DNA from: Campylobacter concisus
GTDB lineage: Bacteria; Campylobacterota; Campylobacteria; Campylobacterales; Campylobacteraceae
Reading direction: 5' to 3'
Length of the DNA: 64,000 nt
Assembly: GCF_003048775.2 (NCBI RefSeq)
Contig: NZ_CP049272.1
Location: forward strand, 992,001-1,056,000
The position numbers and the translations under genes are program-made. Each line of letters opens with the position of its first letter. Position 1 is the first letter of the stretch. Under the pieces are notes generated by a model that saw only the letters and a list, made by a program, of their open reading frames with translations, did no database searches and was not told the DNA's origin. Shown here in pieces: positions 8,115-16,756 of the stretch.

Positions 8115-9234
8115 AAATTTCTCCTATCTTCGCCTCGATCTCGCTTGGACTTATCGGTCTGCCGTTTGCTTTTAGCAGTTTTGCAAAGTCATCTCTTAAG
8201 ATGATCTTTGAAATTTCGCCACTATATTGACCTAAATTTAGCTCACAGACTAAAATTTTCTTAAATTTATTTGATATCTCTTTTAGTTTTTTAGCTGGAG
8301 CTGGGAAAAGTGTGAGTGGCTTAAATAGCCCTACTTTTAGCCCTTTTTCACGTAAATTTAATATCGCTTGCTTAGCCGAAAGCGCCACGCTACCAAAGGC
8401 GATGATGCAAATTTCTGCATCTTCAAGCATAAACTCTTCAAATTTCTCGCACTCATCTACGTGTAAATTTATCTTATTAAATAGCCTATTCATCGAGTAT
8501 TCAACGATCTTGCCATCTTCTGTTGGAAAGCCAGTTGAGCCGTGATGAAGCCCAGTGATATGGTAGTGGTAGCCTTTAAAGAAAGGATTTAGCGTGGCTG
8601 GCTCATCTGGTGCGGCCTCATAAGGTTTATACTCTTTTGGCTCGCCACTAAATTCTCTTCTTTTATAAATTTCTAGCTCGCTAATCTCTGGCAAACGCAC
8701 CCTTGCTTGCATGTGTCCTATCGTCTCATCAAGTAGCAGCATAACTGGCGTCATAAACCTAGCTGCGAGGTTAAACGCTCGAACTGTTTGCGTATAGCAC
8801 TCCTCTAGACTGCTAGGAGCTAGCACTATCATATTTACATCGCCGTGAGTTGGGTTTTTGGCCTGCAAGATATCGCCTTGTGCGACGCGGGTTGGTAAGC
8901 CAGTTGAAGGGCCACCGCGCATGACGTTTACAATGACAAGCGGTATCTCAGCGATAAAGCCAAGGCCTATTTGTTCAGCCTTTAGTGAAATTCCAGGCCC
9001 TGAGCTAGCAGTCATCGCCTTAGCTCCGCTCGCACTTGCACCAAGAGAAACTGAAATTCCAGCTATCTCATCTTCCATTTGTATAAATGTACCGCCATGT
9101 TTTGGCAAAAGCACGCTTAGCTCATGGGCGATCTCGCTACTTGGAGTGATCGGATATCCGCCAAAGAAGTTACAGCCACACTCGACCGCAGCCCTTGCTA
9201 CTAGGGCATTTCCAGTTGATACTAGCTCTCTCAT
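8104..9234 (-). CDS. oorA: 2-oxoglutarate:acceptor oxidoreductase, alpha subunit
   Basis: Alpha subunit of 376 residues carrying the pyrimidine-binding half of the TPP site. The N-terminal signature GCNFFGGYPITPSSEIAHEL (about residues 19-38) is diagnostic for the OorA/KorA family, and SSGPGISLKAEQIGLG follows near residue 78. The C-terminal third is the transketolase C-like domain (IIAFGSVALSAKQAI, CELNLGQYSGEI). It overlaps oorD by 4 bases and oorB by 11. Length is as expected. Together with OorB, OorC and OorD it forms the complete complex. Confidence 0.95.
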   Translation of the reverse strand: MRELVSTGNALVARAAVECGCNFFGGYPITPSSEIAHELSVLLPKHGGTFIQMEDEIAGISVSLGASASGAKAMTASSGPGISLKAEQIGLGFIAEIPLVIVNVMRGGPSTGLPTRVAQGDILQAKNPTHGDVNMIVLAPSSLEECYTQTVRAFNLAARFMTPVMLLLDETIGHMQARVRLPEISELEIYKRREFSGEPKEYKPYEAAPDEPATLNPFFKGYHYHITGLHHGSTGFPTEDGKIVEYSMNRLFNKINLHVDECEKFEEFMLEDAEICIIAFGSVALSAKQAILNLREKGLKVGLFKPLTLFPAPAKKLKEISNKFKKILVCELNLGQYSGEISKIILRDDFAKLLKANGRPISPSEIEAKIGEIYGF

Positions 9235-9542
9235 GCGCTCTCTCCAAGCTTTGCAAATTTATTTGCCTTTACGGCCGCAGCTCGCTCTTTGCTCTCAGGC
9301 GTTAGCTTTGCAAATTTAAAGCCTTTTTCAGCCACATAAATGGCAAAATCAGGACAGTGAAGCTCACAGTCGCGACAGCCTATGCATGAGTCAGCATAGA
9401 CGACCTCTATCATCTTACCAAGCACCGCTTTTGGCTCAAGTCTCATCGCTAGCACGCCTGCTGGGCAGTAGCTCACGCAGACATCACAGGCCTTACACCT
9501 GCTCTCATCGACCCAAACAGGTACATTTTCTTTTATTATCAT
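9231..9542 (-). CDS. oorD: 2-oxoglutarate:acceptor oxidoreductase, delta (ferredoxin-like) subunit
   Basis: Small iron-sulfur subunit, 103 residues, with two [4Fe-4S] cluster motifs: CKACDVCVSYCP at about residues 18-29 and CIGCRDCELHCP at about 54-65. It transfers electrons from the TPP site to ferredoxin or flavodoxin. First gene of oorDABC; it starts 8 bases downstream of the mdh stop, so mdh and icd are probably on the same transcript. Each cluster has all four cysteines. Confidence 0.95.
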   Translation of the reverse strand: MIIKENVPVWVDESRCKACDVCVSYCPAGVLAMRLEPKAVLGKMIEVVYADSCIGCRDCELHCPDFAIYVAEKGFKFAKLTPESKERAAAVKANKFAKLGESA

Positions 9543-9550
9543 CTATATTC

Positions 9551-10444
9551 CTAATCCAAATTTTCTTTTAAAAATTTAATGTTTTTTCTAATATCAGCTT
9601 CGCTTTTACTTAGCTGCTCTTGCTCACTTTCATTTATATTTAGCTCTAAAATTTCTTTTAAGCCCTCACGTCCAAGCCTTACTAGCCTGCCGCAACTTAG
9701 CTCATCATCAAGAAGTACGCTAGCACTTAAAATTTCATCACTCTTGCCCATGATCGCTTCACACATTTTCACAACTGCAGCCGCTGGTGCGTAGTAAGCT
9801 GAAGTGCCAAGGAGCTTAACGATCTTTGCACCACCAGTGCTTGTCTCTTTTTTAAGAGTTGCAAGCTCATTTTCGTTTAAATTTTCGCTGATATTACTAG
9901 CTGATACGATCATCTCGTCGTTGTGAGCTCCAATTATCTTTGTCTTTAGCTCTTTTGCATCTTTATCTTTTAGAAGCGCTAGCTCATATCTGCATCTTGC
10001 GCCATCAAGCTCACCAGCCATGCCGATCACTTTATTTTTGCTAAAACCACTAAATTTATGAGCCGTCCAGACCATCACATCAAGCGGATTTGTCACGACG
10101 ATTATCACCGCATTTGGTGCAAATTTTGCGATATTTTGAGCCGTTTGTTTTACGACTACGGCGTTTTTAAGGAGTAAGTCCTCTCTTGTTTGACCCTCTT
10201 TCCTTGGGCTTCCAGCAGTTACCACTACGATATCACTGCCCTCTATTAGCATAAAGTCATCGCCACCACAAACGGTAGTTTTCGCATTAAAAACGCAGCT
10301 TGACTGCGCTAGATCGATCGCTTTTGCACGTGCTACGTCACCAAATATATCCACAAGCGCGATCTCATCGCAAACTTCTCTCATGCAAAGCGCATAAGCT
10401 ATGCTTGCACCGACGTTTCCAGCTCCAACTATACTTATTTTCAT
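9551..10444 (-). CDS. mdh: Malate dehydrogenase (LDH/MDH family)
   Basis: NAD-dependent malate dehydrogenase, 297 residues. The Rossmann motif IVGAGNVGASIAYAL lies at residues 4-18. The substrate loop reads GSPRKEGQTREDLL, with Arg where lactate dehydrogenases have Gln, which points to malate. The catalytic His is in KIIGAHNDEM. It interconverts malate and oxaloacetate. It lies between icd (4 bases upstream) and oorD (8 bases downstream), a compact TCA gene group also known in C. jejuni, there with sucCD, which are not seen here. No anomaly seen. Confidence 0.92.
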   Translation of the reverse strand: MKISIVGAGNVGASIAYALCMREVCDEIALVDIFGDVARAKAIDLAQSSCVFNAKTTVCGGDDFMLIEGSDIVVVTAGSPRKEGQTREDLLLKNAVVVKQTAQNIAKFAPNAVIIVVTNPLDVMVWTAHKFSGFSKNKVIGMAGELDGARCRYELALLKDKDAKELKTKIIGAHNDEMIVSASNISENLNENELATLKKETSTGGAKIVKLLGTSAYYAPAAAVVKMCEAIMGKSDEILSASVLLDDELSCGRLVRLGREGLKEILELNINESEQEQLSKSEADIRKNIKFLKENLD

Positions 10445-10448
10445 TTTC

Positions 10449-12623
10449 TCATCCTATTATTTGATTTAAAATTTTACTTGGTCTCATGACCTCATTTGCC
10501 CTCACTTCATCTGGCAAATAATATCCGCCAAATTCCACGCTTGCACCATCATTTTGTCTTATCTCTTTTAAAATTTTGCTCTCATTTTTTTCTAGCTCGT
10601 CTGCTAAATTTTCAAAAATTTTGCTTAAAATCCCGCCACTTTTTGCCATTTCTCTTGCCCAAAATAGTGCCAGATAAAAGTGCGACTCCCTGGTATCAAG
10701 AGTGGCATTTGGCGTTTTGTTTTCGTCCAAATAGCTAGCAACCGCTCTATTTAGCGCATCACTTAGCTCTTTTGCCTCTTTTTTTTGCTTAACAAACGCT
10801 AGATGTTCAAGCGAAGCACTAAGCGCTAAAAACTCGCCGAGACTATCCCAAAGTAGATGGTTCTTCTCTTTTAGCTCTTTTACAAGCGTTGGGGCCGTTC
10901 CGCCAGCACCTGTTTCAAACATCGCTCCACCAGCAAGTAGCGGCACAACTGAGAGCATTTTTGAGCTGCCGCCTAGCTCAAAGATCGGGAAAAGATCGGT
11001 TAAATAATCTCTTAAAACGTTACCAGTTACGCTTATAATGTTTTTGCCAGCTCTTATCAAGCTAAGCGTTTTTGTGGTTGCTTGCTCGTAGTTTAAAATT
11101 TCAAATTTTACGCCAGCGCTAGCAAATTTCTCTTTAAATCTTTCAAATTTAGCTATCAAATTTCTATCATGTGCACGGCTGTTATCTAGCCAAAAAATAA
11201 GCTCATCTTTTGAGATTTCGCCTCTTTTTAAAGCAAGCTCAAACCACGCATTTATCGCGTCTTCTTTAGCCTGAGTCATCCTAAAAATGTCGCCCTTTTT
11301 GACGCTAAATTTAAAAACGTTCTCGCCTGCCTCATCAAAAACTACAAATTCTCCGTCTTCTTTTGCGATAAAAGTCTTATCGTGGCTGCCGTACTCCTCA
11401 GCCTTTTTAGCCATTAGCCCCACATTTGCCACGCTACCGATCTTGCTCACATCAAGCGCGCCATGCTCCTTAAAGTCCGCTACGCAAGCCTCATAAACCC
11501 TAGCGTAGGTCCTATCTGGGATCATGCAAAGCGAGAAATTTAGCTCGCCGCTTCTATCTTTCACCTTACCAGAGTTTCTAATGAGTGCTGGCACAGAGGC
11601 GTCAATGATGACGTCATTTGGCACGTCAAAGTTGCTAGCATTTTCATTTAGTGCCCAAATTTTTGCCTTTTTGCTAAAAATTTCATCAAATTTAGCCAAA
11701 ATTTCATCTTTATTTTTAAGAGTTGAAATTTTAGAAAACATATCTTTTAGTCCGTTTTTAGCCTCCACGCCGTGAGCTTTAAACTCTTCACCAAACAGCT
11801 CAAAAACCTCTTTAAAATAGCTTTTTATCGCATACGCAAAGATGACTGGATCGCTAACTTTCATCATCGTGCATTTTAGGTGTAGGCTCAAGGTCAAATT
11901 CTCTTTTTTTGCCTCTTCAAAACAGCTTTCATAAAATTTATCTAGCTCATCTACGCTTAAATATGTAGCGTCAACTATTTCGCCGCTTTGGATGGCAAGC
12001 TCTTTTAAAAGCTCTTTTTTGCCCTCTTTACTTATGAAATTTACATAAAATTTCTCATCTTTACTAGCGATAATAGAGCGCTCATTCTCATAAAAGTCGC
12101 CCTTTTGCATATAGCAAATTTTTGTCTTATTTGTCTTGTTCCAGTCACCATTGCTGTGAGGATGTTTTTTGGCAAATTCTTTAACCGGAGGCAAGACTCT
12201 TCTATCTGAGTTTCCTTGTCTAAGAACTGGATTAACCGCACTGCCAAGCACTTTTTGGTATTTTTTAGCGATCTCTTCGTCGTAGTCTGTGATGATCTCA
12301 TCTGGATAAAAAGGCACGTTTATGCCTTTGCTTCTAAGCTCCTCTATCGCTGCTTTTAGCTGAACGAGCGTGGCTGAGATGTTTGGCAACTTTATAATAT
12401 TTGCCTCTTTGTGACTGGTCAGCTCGCCTAAAAGCTCCAGCTCATCGGCCTTATTTAGTCCAAGCTCTTTGCTAAAAGCAGATAAAATTCTCCCAGCCAG
12501 GCTAATATCGGCCCTAGTTATGCTAATGTCAGCGCGTGATAAAAAGCTCTTTACGATAGGAAAGAGAGAGTAGCTTGCAAATAGCGGTGCTTCGTCAGTT
12601 TTGGTCCAGATAATGTCACTCAT
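10449..12623 (-). CDS. icd: Isocitrate dehydrogenase, NADP-dependent, monomeric type
   Basis: Large single-chain isocitrate dehydrogenase (724 residues; this family is typically about 740). It oxidises isocitrate to 2-oxoglutarate, the substrate of the OOR complex encoded downstream. Family sequences include the N-terminal IIWTKTDEAPLFASYSL, the middle VLRQGNSDRRVLPPVKEFAK and KHPHSNGDW, and the C-terminal FETGAGGTAPTLVKE. The start has no strong competitor. It is 4 bases before mdh, and the mdh-oorDABC genes follow, so one long transcript is likely. The monomeric form is unrelated in sequence to the dimeric Icd of E. coli and is normal for Campylobacter. Confidence 0.95.
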   Translation of the reverse strand: MSDIIWTKTDEAPLFASYSLFPIVKSFLSRADISITRADISLAGRILSAFSKELGLNKADELELLGELTSHKEANIIKLPNISATLVQLKAAIEELRSKGINVPFYPDEIITDYDEEIAKKYQKVLGSAVNPVLRQGNSDRRVLPPVKEFAKKHPHSNGDWNKTNKTKICYMQKGDFYENERSIIASKDEKFYVNFISKEGKKELLKELAIQSGEIVDATYLSVDELDKFYESCFEEAKKENLTLSLHLKCTMMKVSDPVIFAYAIKSYFKEVFELFGEEFKAHGVEAKNGLKDMFSKISTLKNKDEILAKFDEIFSKKAKIWALNENASNFDVPNDVIIDASVPALIRNSGKVKDRSGELNFSLCMIPDRTYARVYEACVADFKEHGALDVSKIGSVANVGLMAKKAEEYGSHDKTFIAKEDGEFVVFDEAGENVFKFSVKKGDIFRMTQAKEDAINAWFELALKRGEISKDELIFWLDNSRAHDRNLIAKFERFKEKFASAGVKFEILNYEQATTKTLSLIRAGKNIISVTGNVLRDYLTDLFPIFELGGSSKMLSVVPLLAGGAMFETGAGGTAPTLVKELKEKNHLLWDSLGEFLALSASLEHLAFVKQKKEAKELSDALNRAVASYLDENKTPNATLDTRESHFYLALFWAREMAKSGGILSKIFENLADELEKNESKILKEIRQNDGASVEFGGYYLPDEVRANEVMRPSKILNQIIG

Positions 12624-12706
12624 TTTAGCCCTTTTATTTTTTTAAAATTTATCACTTTCTTTATTAAATCTCGTTGTATTTTAGGCATTTGTCGCAAATT
12701 CTAGCT

Positions 12707-13651
12707 CTATTTTCCTATATTTTGGTTGTGCTCGCTTAAGGTTTTTGAAAAAATGTGTTTTTTCACCTTTTTGTCAAGCACAAAGTATAAATAATCGCTC
12801 TTTGCAGGATTTATCGCCGCTTTGATCGCGCTTATTGAGACCGAGCAGACTGGACTTGGCGGAATGCCGTCGTTTAGATATGTATTAAACTCGCTCATAT
12901 CGCTTCTTATGCGCTCAGCCGTGATCACATCGTGTGAATAAATTCCATAGTTTAGTGTGCCATCCATTTGCAGCCTCATGCCTTTATTTAGGCGGTTATA
13001 AATGATTGAGGCGACAAGTGGCATCTCGGCATCATTCGCCGCTTCTTTTTGAATGATCGAAGCGATCGTTAAAATTTTAAACCATTTTTTCTCATTGTAT
13101 TCGCCAAAAATTTTATTGCTGATTTCGCTTTGAGCCTTTCTTGATGAATTTACAAGATAAAAAGCAAGGTGCCTTTCGCTGATGCCTATTGGAATTTTAT
13201 ATGTATTTGGCATCAAAAAGCCATCACTCACTGGAGCAAGAGCGTTATATTCGCCATTTAGCTTAACTGGATCAAGTCCTAGCTGGGTGGCGATCTGGTT
13301 TAAAAAAACGATAGTCGTTTCGCCTGGTATTAGCGTTATCTCGGTTAAAGCCGCTTTTGATTTTGCAAGTTTTTTTAAAAAATCAACCCTTGAAATTTTA
13401 TCTTGACCGATCTCTATCCAGCCAGATTGCGGAGAGCCGATAAAAAGTATGGCGTACTTGTCTATCACGCTTAAGTTAAAGTTGCGATTAGCTAAATAAG
13501 ATATAATCTCGCCCACACTTCCCTTTGGTATAAAAACGACCTTGCTTGTGTTTATAGGGCGTGCCAAATAGACAAAAATACTTAGGAAAATGATGGCTAC
13601 GATATCAAAAAAAATGTCTAAATATGGCTTTTTAATAAAATTTTTTATCAT
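12707..13651 (-). CDS. mltG: Endolytic murein transglycosylase MltG (YceG-like)
   Basis: Inner-membrane lytic transglycosylase, about 314 residues from the chosen ATG (MIKNFIKKPY), that cuts nascent glycan strands during peptidoglycan growth. A single membrane helix (about 11-30) is followed by a LysM-like segment and the YceG domain. The catalytic glutamate is E203 in IIQKEAANDAEMPLVASIIY, followed by the conserved YNRLNKGMRLQMDGTLNYG. An upstream ATG at 13690 is possible but has no ribosome binding site and would add 13 residues before the helix. The 5' end overlaps the divergent AsmA-like gene by about 60 bases, an unusual arrangement. Confidence 0.88.
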   Translation of the reverse strand: MIKNFIKKPYLDIFFDIVAIIFLSIFVYLARPINTSKVVFIPKGSVGEIISYLANRNFNLSVIDKYAILFIGSPQSGWIEIGQDKISRVDFLKKLAKSKAALTEITLIPGETTIVFLNQIATQLGLDPVKLNGEYNALAPVSDGFLMPNTYKIPIGISERHLAFYLVNSSRKAQSEISNKIFGEYNEKKWFKILTIASIIQKEAANDAEMPLVASIIYNRLNKGMRLQMDGTLNYGIYSHDVITAERIRSDMSEFNTYLNDGIPPSPVCSVSISAIKAAINPAKSDYLYFVLDKKVKKHIFSKTLSEHNQNIGK

Positions 13652-16190
13652 CTTGATTCTTTCATTTATCTTACTTTTAAAATACGGCATAAAAATTAAC
13701 GATTTCGAGTTTTACGGCGTAAAATTGGAGCAATTATATATAAAATTAGATAAAAAAATAATTGCAAGAGCAAAGCAGATAAGGCTTCCAAATTTTAAGA
13801 AAGAGAGCAAGCAAAAAAGCAGCGACGAGCGCCTTTTAAACCTTAGTAAAAGCGTAGATTTTATAGATACGATTTTTCAAGAAATTTCACTTGAAAATGT
13901 GCAAGTAGGAGATGATTTTAAACTAAAAATTCTATTTTTAGATGATATATTTTTTGTTGATAGCCCTTATTTAAATGTGGATATTAAATTCCAAAACGAA
14001 CAGCAAGACGGAATAGATCTTTTTAGTGTTAGAAATTTAAGCTTTAAGGATTTTAACGTCAGCATTAGCGGCGAAGGAAGTGCAGATTTTGATAAAAATG
14101 ACTATAAATTTGAGGGAAATTTCACCTCTCATGAGCTGCATGGCAAGCTAAATTTTGCCCTAAAAGATACATTTTTAACTTACAAAGCTTATGATGTCGA
14201 GGCTGGAAGTATCAAAAACTTCATTGACGAGCTTGATAGACGCATAGAGCTAAATAGTGAAGTTAAAAACTGGATATATGGATACATCGTTGCTGATGAT
14301 TACGAGCTTAAAGAGATAAATGGCAAGGCTGATCTAGCTAAAAATAACTTTTATCTAAATGATCTAAATGCCACCGCAAATACTAAAAATTTGCTCGTTA
14401 AATTTGAAAAAGGCTTGCCAGCCGTAAATGTAGGTGAGGCAAATATCACGCTTAAAAACTCAAAGCTTAAATTTGATCTTATTTCGCCTATTTACAAGGG
14501 CAAAAAGCTTGATGGCTCAAGCGTTGTGATAAATAATATCTTTGATGAAAAAAGCGCAAATTTAGAGCTTTTTATAAAGACAAAATCGATCTATGATGAA
14601 GCTATAAATGAGATATTAAAAGCCTATAAAATCATCGTGCCAGTAAGGCAGCTTAGCGGAAAAATGGATGCTAGCTTAAAAATTTTGATAAAGCTTGATG
14701 AGAAAAGCTTAGAAAATTTTGATGAAAAAAGCGTCATTGCAAATGGAGAATTTAAGCTAAGTGACGCGATTTTAGAGATTGCTGGAAGTAAATTTAATAC
14801 CAAAAATGCTCTCGTAAAGCTTATAAATACGATAAATTTAAGCATCGATGCTACTGGCTTTGGGCTTGACTTTTTCAAGGCAAATGCCAAGGCTGATATA
14901 AATTTACAAAAAAGTACTGGCGAGATAAAAGGCGTGATAGAAAGCTTTGATCTAAAAGAAAAAAATGATGAAATTTTAGTCTTTAAAAATGAGCCATTTA
15001 ACGCATTTTTGGACTTTAGCAAGGCTGATGAAACTTTGCTTAAGATAGAGCCATTTGGGCTTGATATGAGCTTTGGCAGTGAAAGTAAAATAGCAACAAA
15101 AAATAGTAAATTTTTCATAGAGAGCTCGCCTGTTTTGAAGGAAAATGGAGTGCATGGTTTTGATGAGCTTAGCATAAAAAGCAAGGATTTTACTGATCTT
15201 GAAATTTTTGCCAAAGAGGCAAACTTTGATTTGCCGTTTTTAGATAAAAATGGCTCAAAATATGAAAACGATGATCTTAAAATTTTAGTCTCAAAAGCTG
15301 GTGTGAAGGTAGATAGTGCAAGTAAAAAGCTAAGCCTAGACATAAAAGAAAAAGCCATAAACGTAAAAACTAAAGATCTAAATTTGCTAGTGCTTGACGA
15401 TAACAAAACCAGCGAGCAAAGCACGCCGCTTGAGCTTTTAGCAAAAAATGGCGATATCATTTTAAGGGATCTAAACAAGACTTTGCCATTTGCTAGCTTT
15501 AGCGCCGAGAAAAAGGGCAAAAGCACCTCGCTAAACGGACTAGCAAAGCAAGGCAGAGTTGGATATTTTAGCGATGAGAAAAGCATAAATTTAGACGCAA
15601 CTGATATAAGCGGCGAATTTATCAACGACCTTTTTGGCATCAAGAGCTTTGAGGGCGGTAAATTTCGCCTAAAAATGCTTGGAGAAAACTCTAAAAATTT
15701 CAAGGCTGAGGTGAGATTTTTTGGCACGTATCTAAAAGACTACATCTTTTATCAAAGGCTTTTAAGCTTTTTAAACTCGGTGCCGTCGCTTCTTAGCTTT
15801 AAAACGCCTGACTTTAACGACAAAGGTTTTACTGTTAAAAACGGCAAAATTTTACTTACTAGAAAAGGCGACGTGATCGAGTTTTTAGCGATTGAGATGA
15901 TAGGCACGAGCGCAGATATCGGCGGACGTGGCACTATCGATCTAAAGAGCAAAAAGATAAACATCGACCTTGAGCTAAAGTTACTAAAAGACGCTAGCAG
16001 TATCATTGATAAAATTCCACTGGTAAATCAAATAATCCTTGGCAAGGACCGCTCGCTCTCAACAGTCATCGCCATACGAGGCACTACCGATAAGCCTGAG
16101 TACTCGACGCAGATCCTGCAAGACGCCCTGCTTTCACCACTAAAGATAATAAGAAACGTGATTCAGGCTCCGTTTTTGATATTTGAGTAG
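13593..16190 (+). CDS. AsmA/YhdP-like protein (DUF3971 family)
   Basis: Large protein (about 865 residues) with one N-terminal membrane helix (FLIKFFIILILSFILLL) and a long periplasmic region rich in beta strands, ending in an AsmA-like C-terminal domain (ISGEFINDLFGIKSFEGGKFRLKM and the terminal LSPLKIIRNVIQAPFLIFE). Proteins of this class (YhdP, TamB, AsmA) bridge the envelope and are linked to phospholipid transport to the outer membrane; that role is inferred from the family. The second ATG (13593) is chosen because AGGA lies 6 bases before it; ATGs at 13590 and 13614 are alternatives. It is divergent from mltG with overlapping 5' ends and convergent with the hyp operon. Confidence 0.82.
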   Translation: MATISKKMSKYGFLIKFFIILILSFILLLKYGIKINDFEFYGVKLEQLYIKLDKKIIARAKQIRLPNFKKESKQKSSDERLLNLSKSVDFIDTIFQEISLENVQVGDDFKLKILFLDDIFFVDSPYLNVDIKFQNEQQDGIDLFSVRNLSFKDFNVSISGEGSADFDKNDYKFEGNFTSHELHGKLNFALKDTFLTYKAYDVEAGSIKNFIDELDRRIELNSEVKNWIYGYIVADDYELKEINGKADLAKNNFYLNDLNATANTKNLLVKFEKGLPAVNVGEANITLKNSKLKFDLISPIYKGKKLDGSSVVINNIFDEKSANLELFIKTKSIYDEAINEILKAYKIIVPVRQLSGKMDASLKILIKLDEKSLENFDEKSVIANGEFKLSDAILEIAGSKFNTKNALVKLINTINLSIDATGFGLDFFKANAKADINLQKSTGEIKGVIESFDLKEKNDEILVFKNEPFNAFLDFSKADETLLKIEPFGLDMSFGSESKIATKNSKFFIESSPVLKENGVHGFDELSIKSKDFTDLEIFAKEANFDLPFLDKNGSKYENDDLKILVSKAGVKVDSASKKLSLDIKEKAINVKTKDLNLLVLDDNKTSEQSTPLELLAKNGDIILRDLNKTLPFASFSAEKKGKSTSLNGLAKQGRVGYFSDEKSINLDATDISGEFINDLFGIKSFEGGKFRLKMLGENSKNFKAEVRFFGTYLKDYIFYQRLLSFLNSVPSLLSFKTPDFNDKGFTVKNGKILLTRKGDVIEFLAIEMIGTSADIGGRGTIDLKSKKINIDLELKLLKDASSIIDKIPLVNQIILGKDRSLSTVIAIRGTTDKPEYSTQILQDALLSPLKIIRNVIQAPFLIFE

Positions 16191-16274
16191 TTTAAATCTG
16201 CAACGCACGAAAATTATAGAAAAATTATTGACTACTTCTAAAGCCAAGAGTGGGCACTCATTTTTGATTATATA

Positions 16275-16348
16275 TATTATCCTCGGCTCGCAAAGTGCGT
16301 AAAAAGGATATCAAAAGCTAAAGATCAAGGTTTTGATAGCTATTTTTT
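16275..16348 (+). ncRNA. Candidate small RNA in the convergent AsmA-hypA gap
   Basis: The 224-base gap between the two convergent genes has a promoter-like -10 (TATTAT, 16275-16280, preceded by alternating AT). It then has about 35 bases of less AT-rich sequence and a hairpin built from AGCT (16316-16319), ATCAA, loop GGTT, TTGAT and AGCT (16338-16341) followed by ATTTTTT, as in an intrinsic terminator. A transcript of about 60 bases would result. There is no ORF. It could instead be part of the terminator region of the AsmA-like gene. Confidence 0.25.
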
Positions 16349-16386
16349 GATACTAGTGCTATTAAAATATTTTAATAAAAAACATA

Positions 16387-16416
16387 AAATTTTACATATA
16401 AAAATATGTAAAATTT
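16387..16416 (-). terminator. Terminator hairpin of the hyp operon
   Basis: AAATTTTACATAT (16387-16399) pairs perfectly with ATATGTAAAATTT (16404-16416) around a 4-base loop. It begins within the hypA stop codon on the minus strand and would end the hypBCDEA transcript. The stem is AT-rich, as is usual for this genome. Confidence 0.6.
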
Positions 16417-16756
16417 ACTTCATCTCAAGGCGCATCAGATACATATCCTCGCCGTCAGTTACCTTTAAATTTTGGCTTTTGCACTTTGGACAGGTGAAGT
16501 CATTTTCATTAAGCTCTCCGCCAAATCCGCAATCCAAACACTCTACAACAATGCCTTGTAAATTTATGACAAGCTCAGCGTTTTCACAGATCGTACCAGC
16601 CTTATAAACATCAAAAGCGCTCTGCAAATAGTGTGGCTCCACTCCACTTAAACGGCCGACCTTTATCTCGATCTTGCTTATCTCTTTGGCATTTTCTTTG
16701 GCGGCGTTTTTCTCGCAAAGGCTAACTAAATTTTGAACGATACTAAGCTCGTGCAT
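16415..16756 (-). CDS. hypA: Hydrogenase/urease nickel incorporation protein HypA
   Basis: Nickel chaperone of 113 residues that delivers Ni to the hydrogenase large subunit with HypB. The N-terminal MHEL carries the Ni-binding His2. The structural zinc site is formed by CLDCGFGG and, 14 residues later, CPKCKS (about residues 74-94). Length is normal. It is the last gene of the hypBCDEA run; its start overlaps the hypE stop (shared ATGA-type junction), so it is translationally coupled, and a strong hairpin follows the stop. Confidence 0.95.
   Translation of the reverse strand: MHELSIVQNLVSLCEKNAAKENAKEISKIEIKVGRLSGVEPHYLQSAFDVYKAGTICENAELVINLQGIVVECLDCGFGGELNENDFTCPKCKSQNLKVTDGEDMYLMRLEMK

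Noticed and set aside
14624-15727. 367-codon minus-strand ORF inside the AsmA-like gene
   Set aside because: It is the antisense shadow of a coding region with strong homology and is Ser/Phe/Leu rich with no domain. The same holds for 17018-17728 (plus), 8858-9319 (plus) and 40809-41204 (plus).
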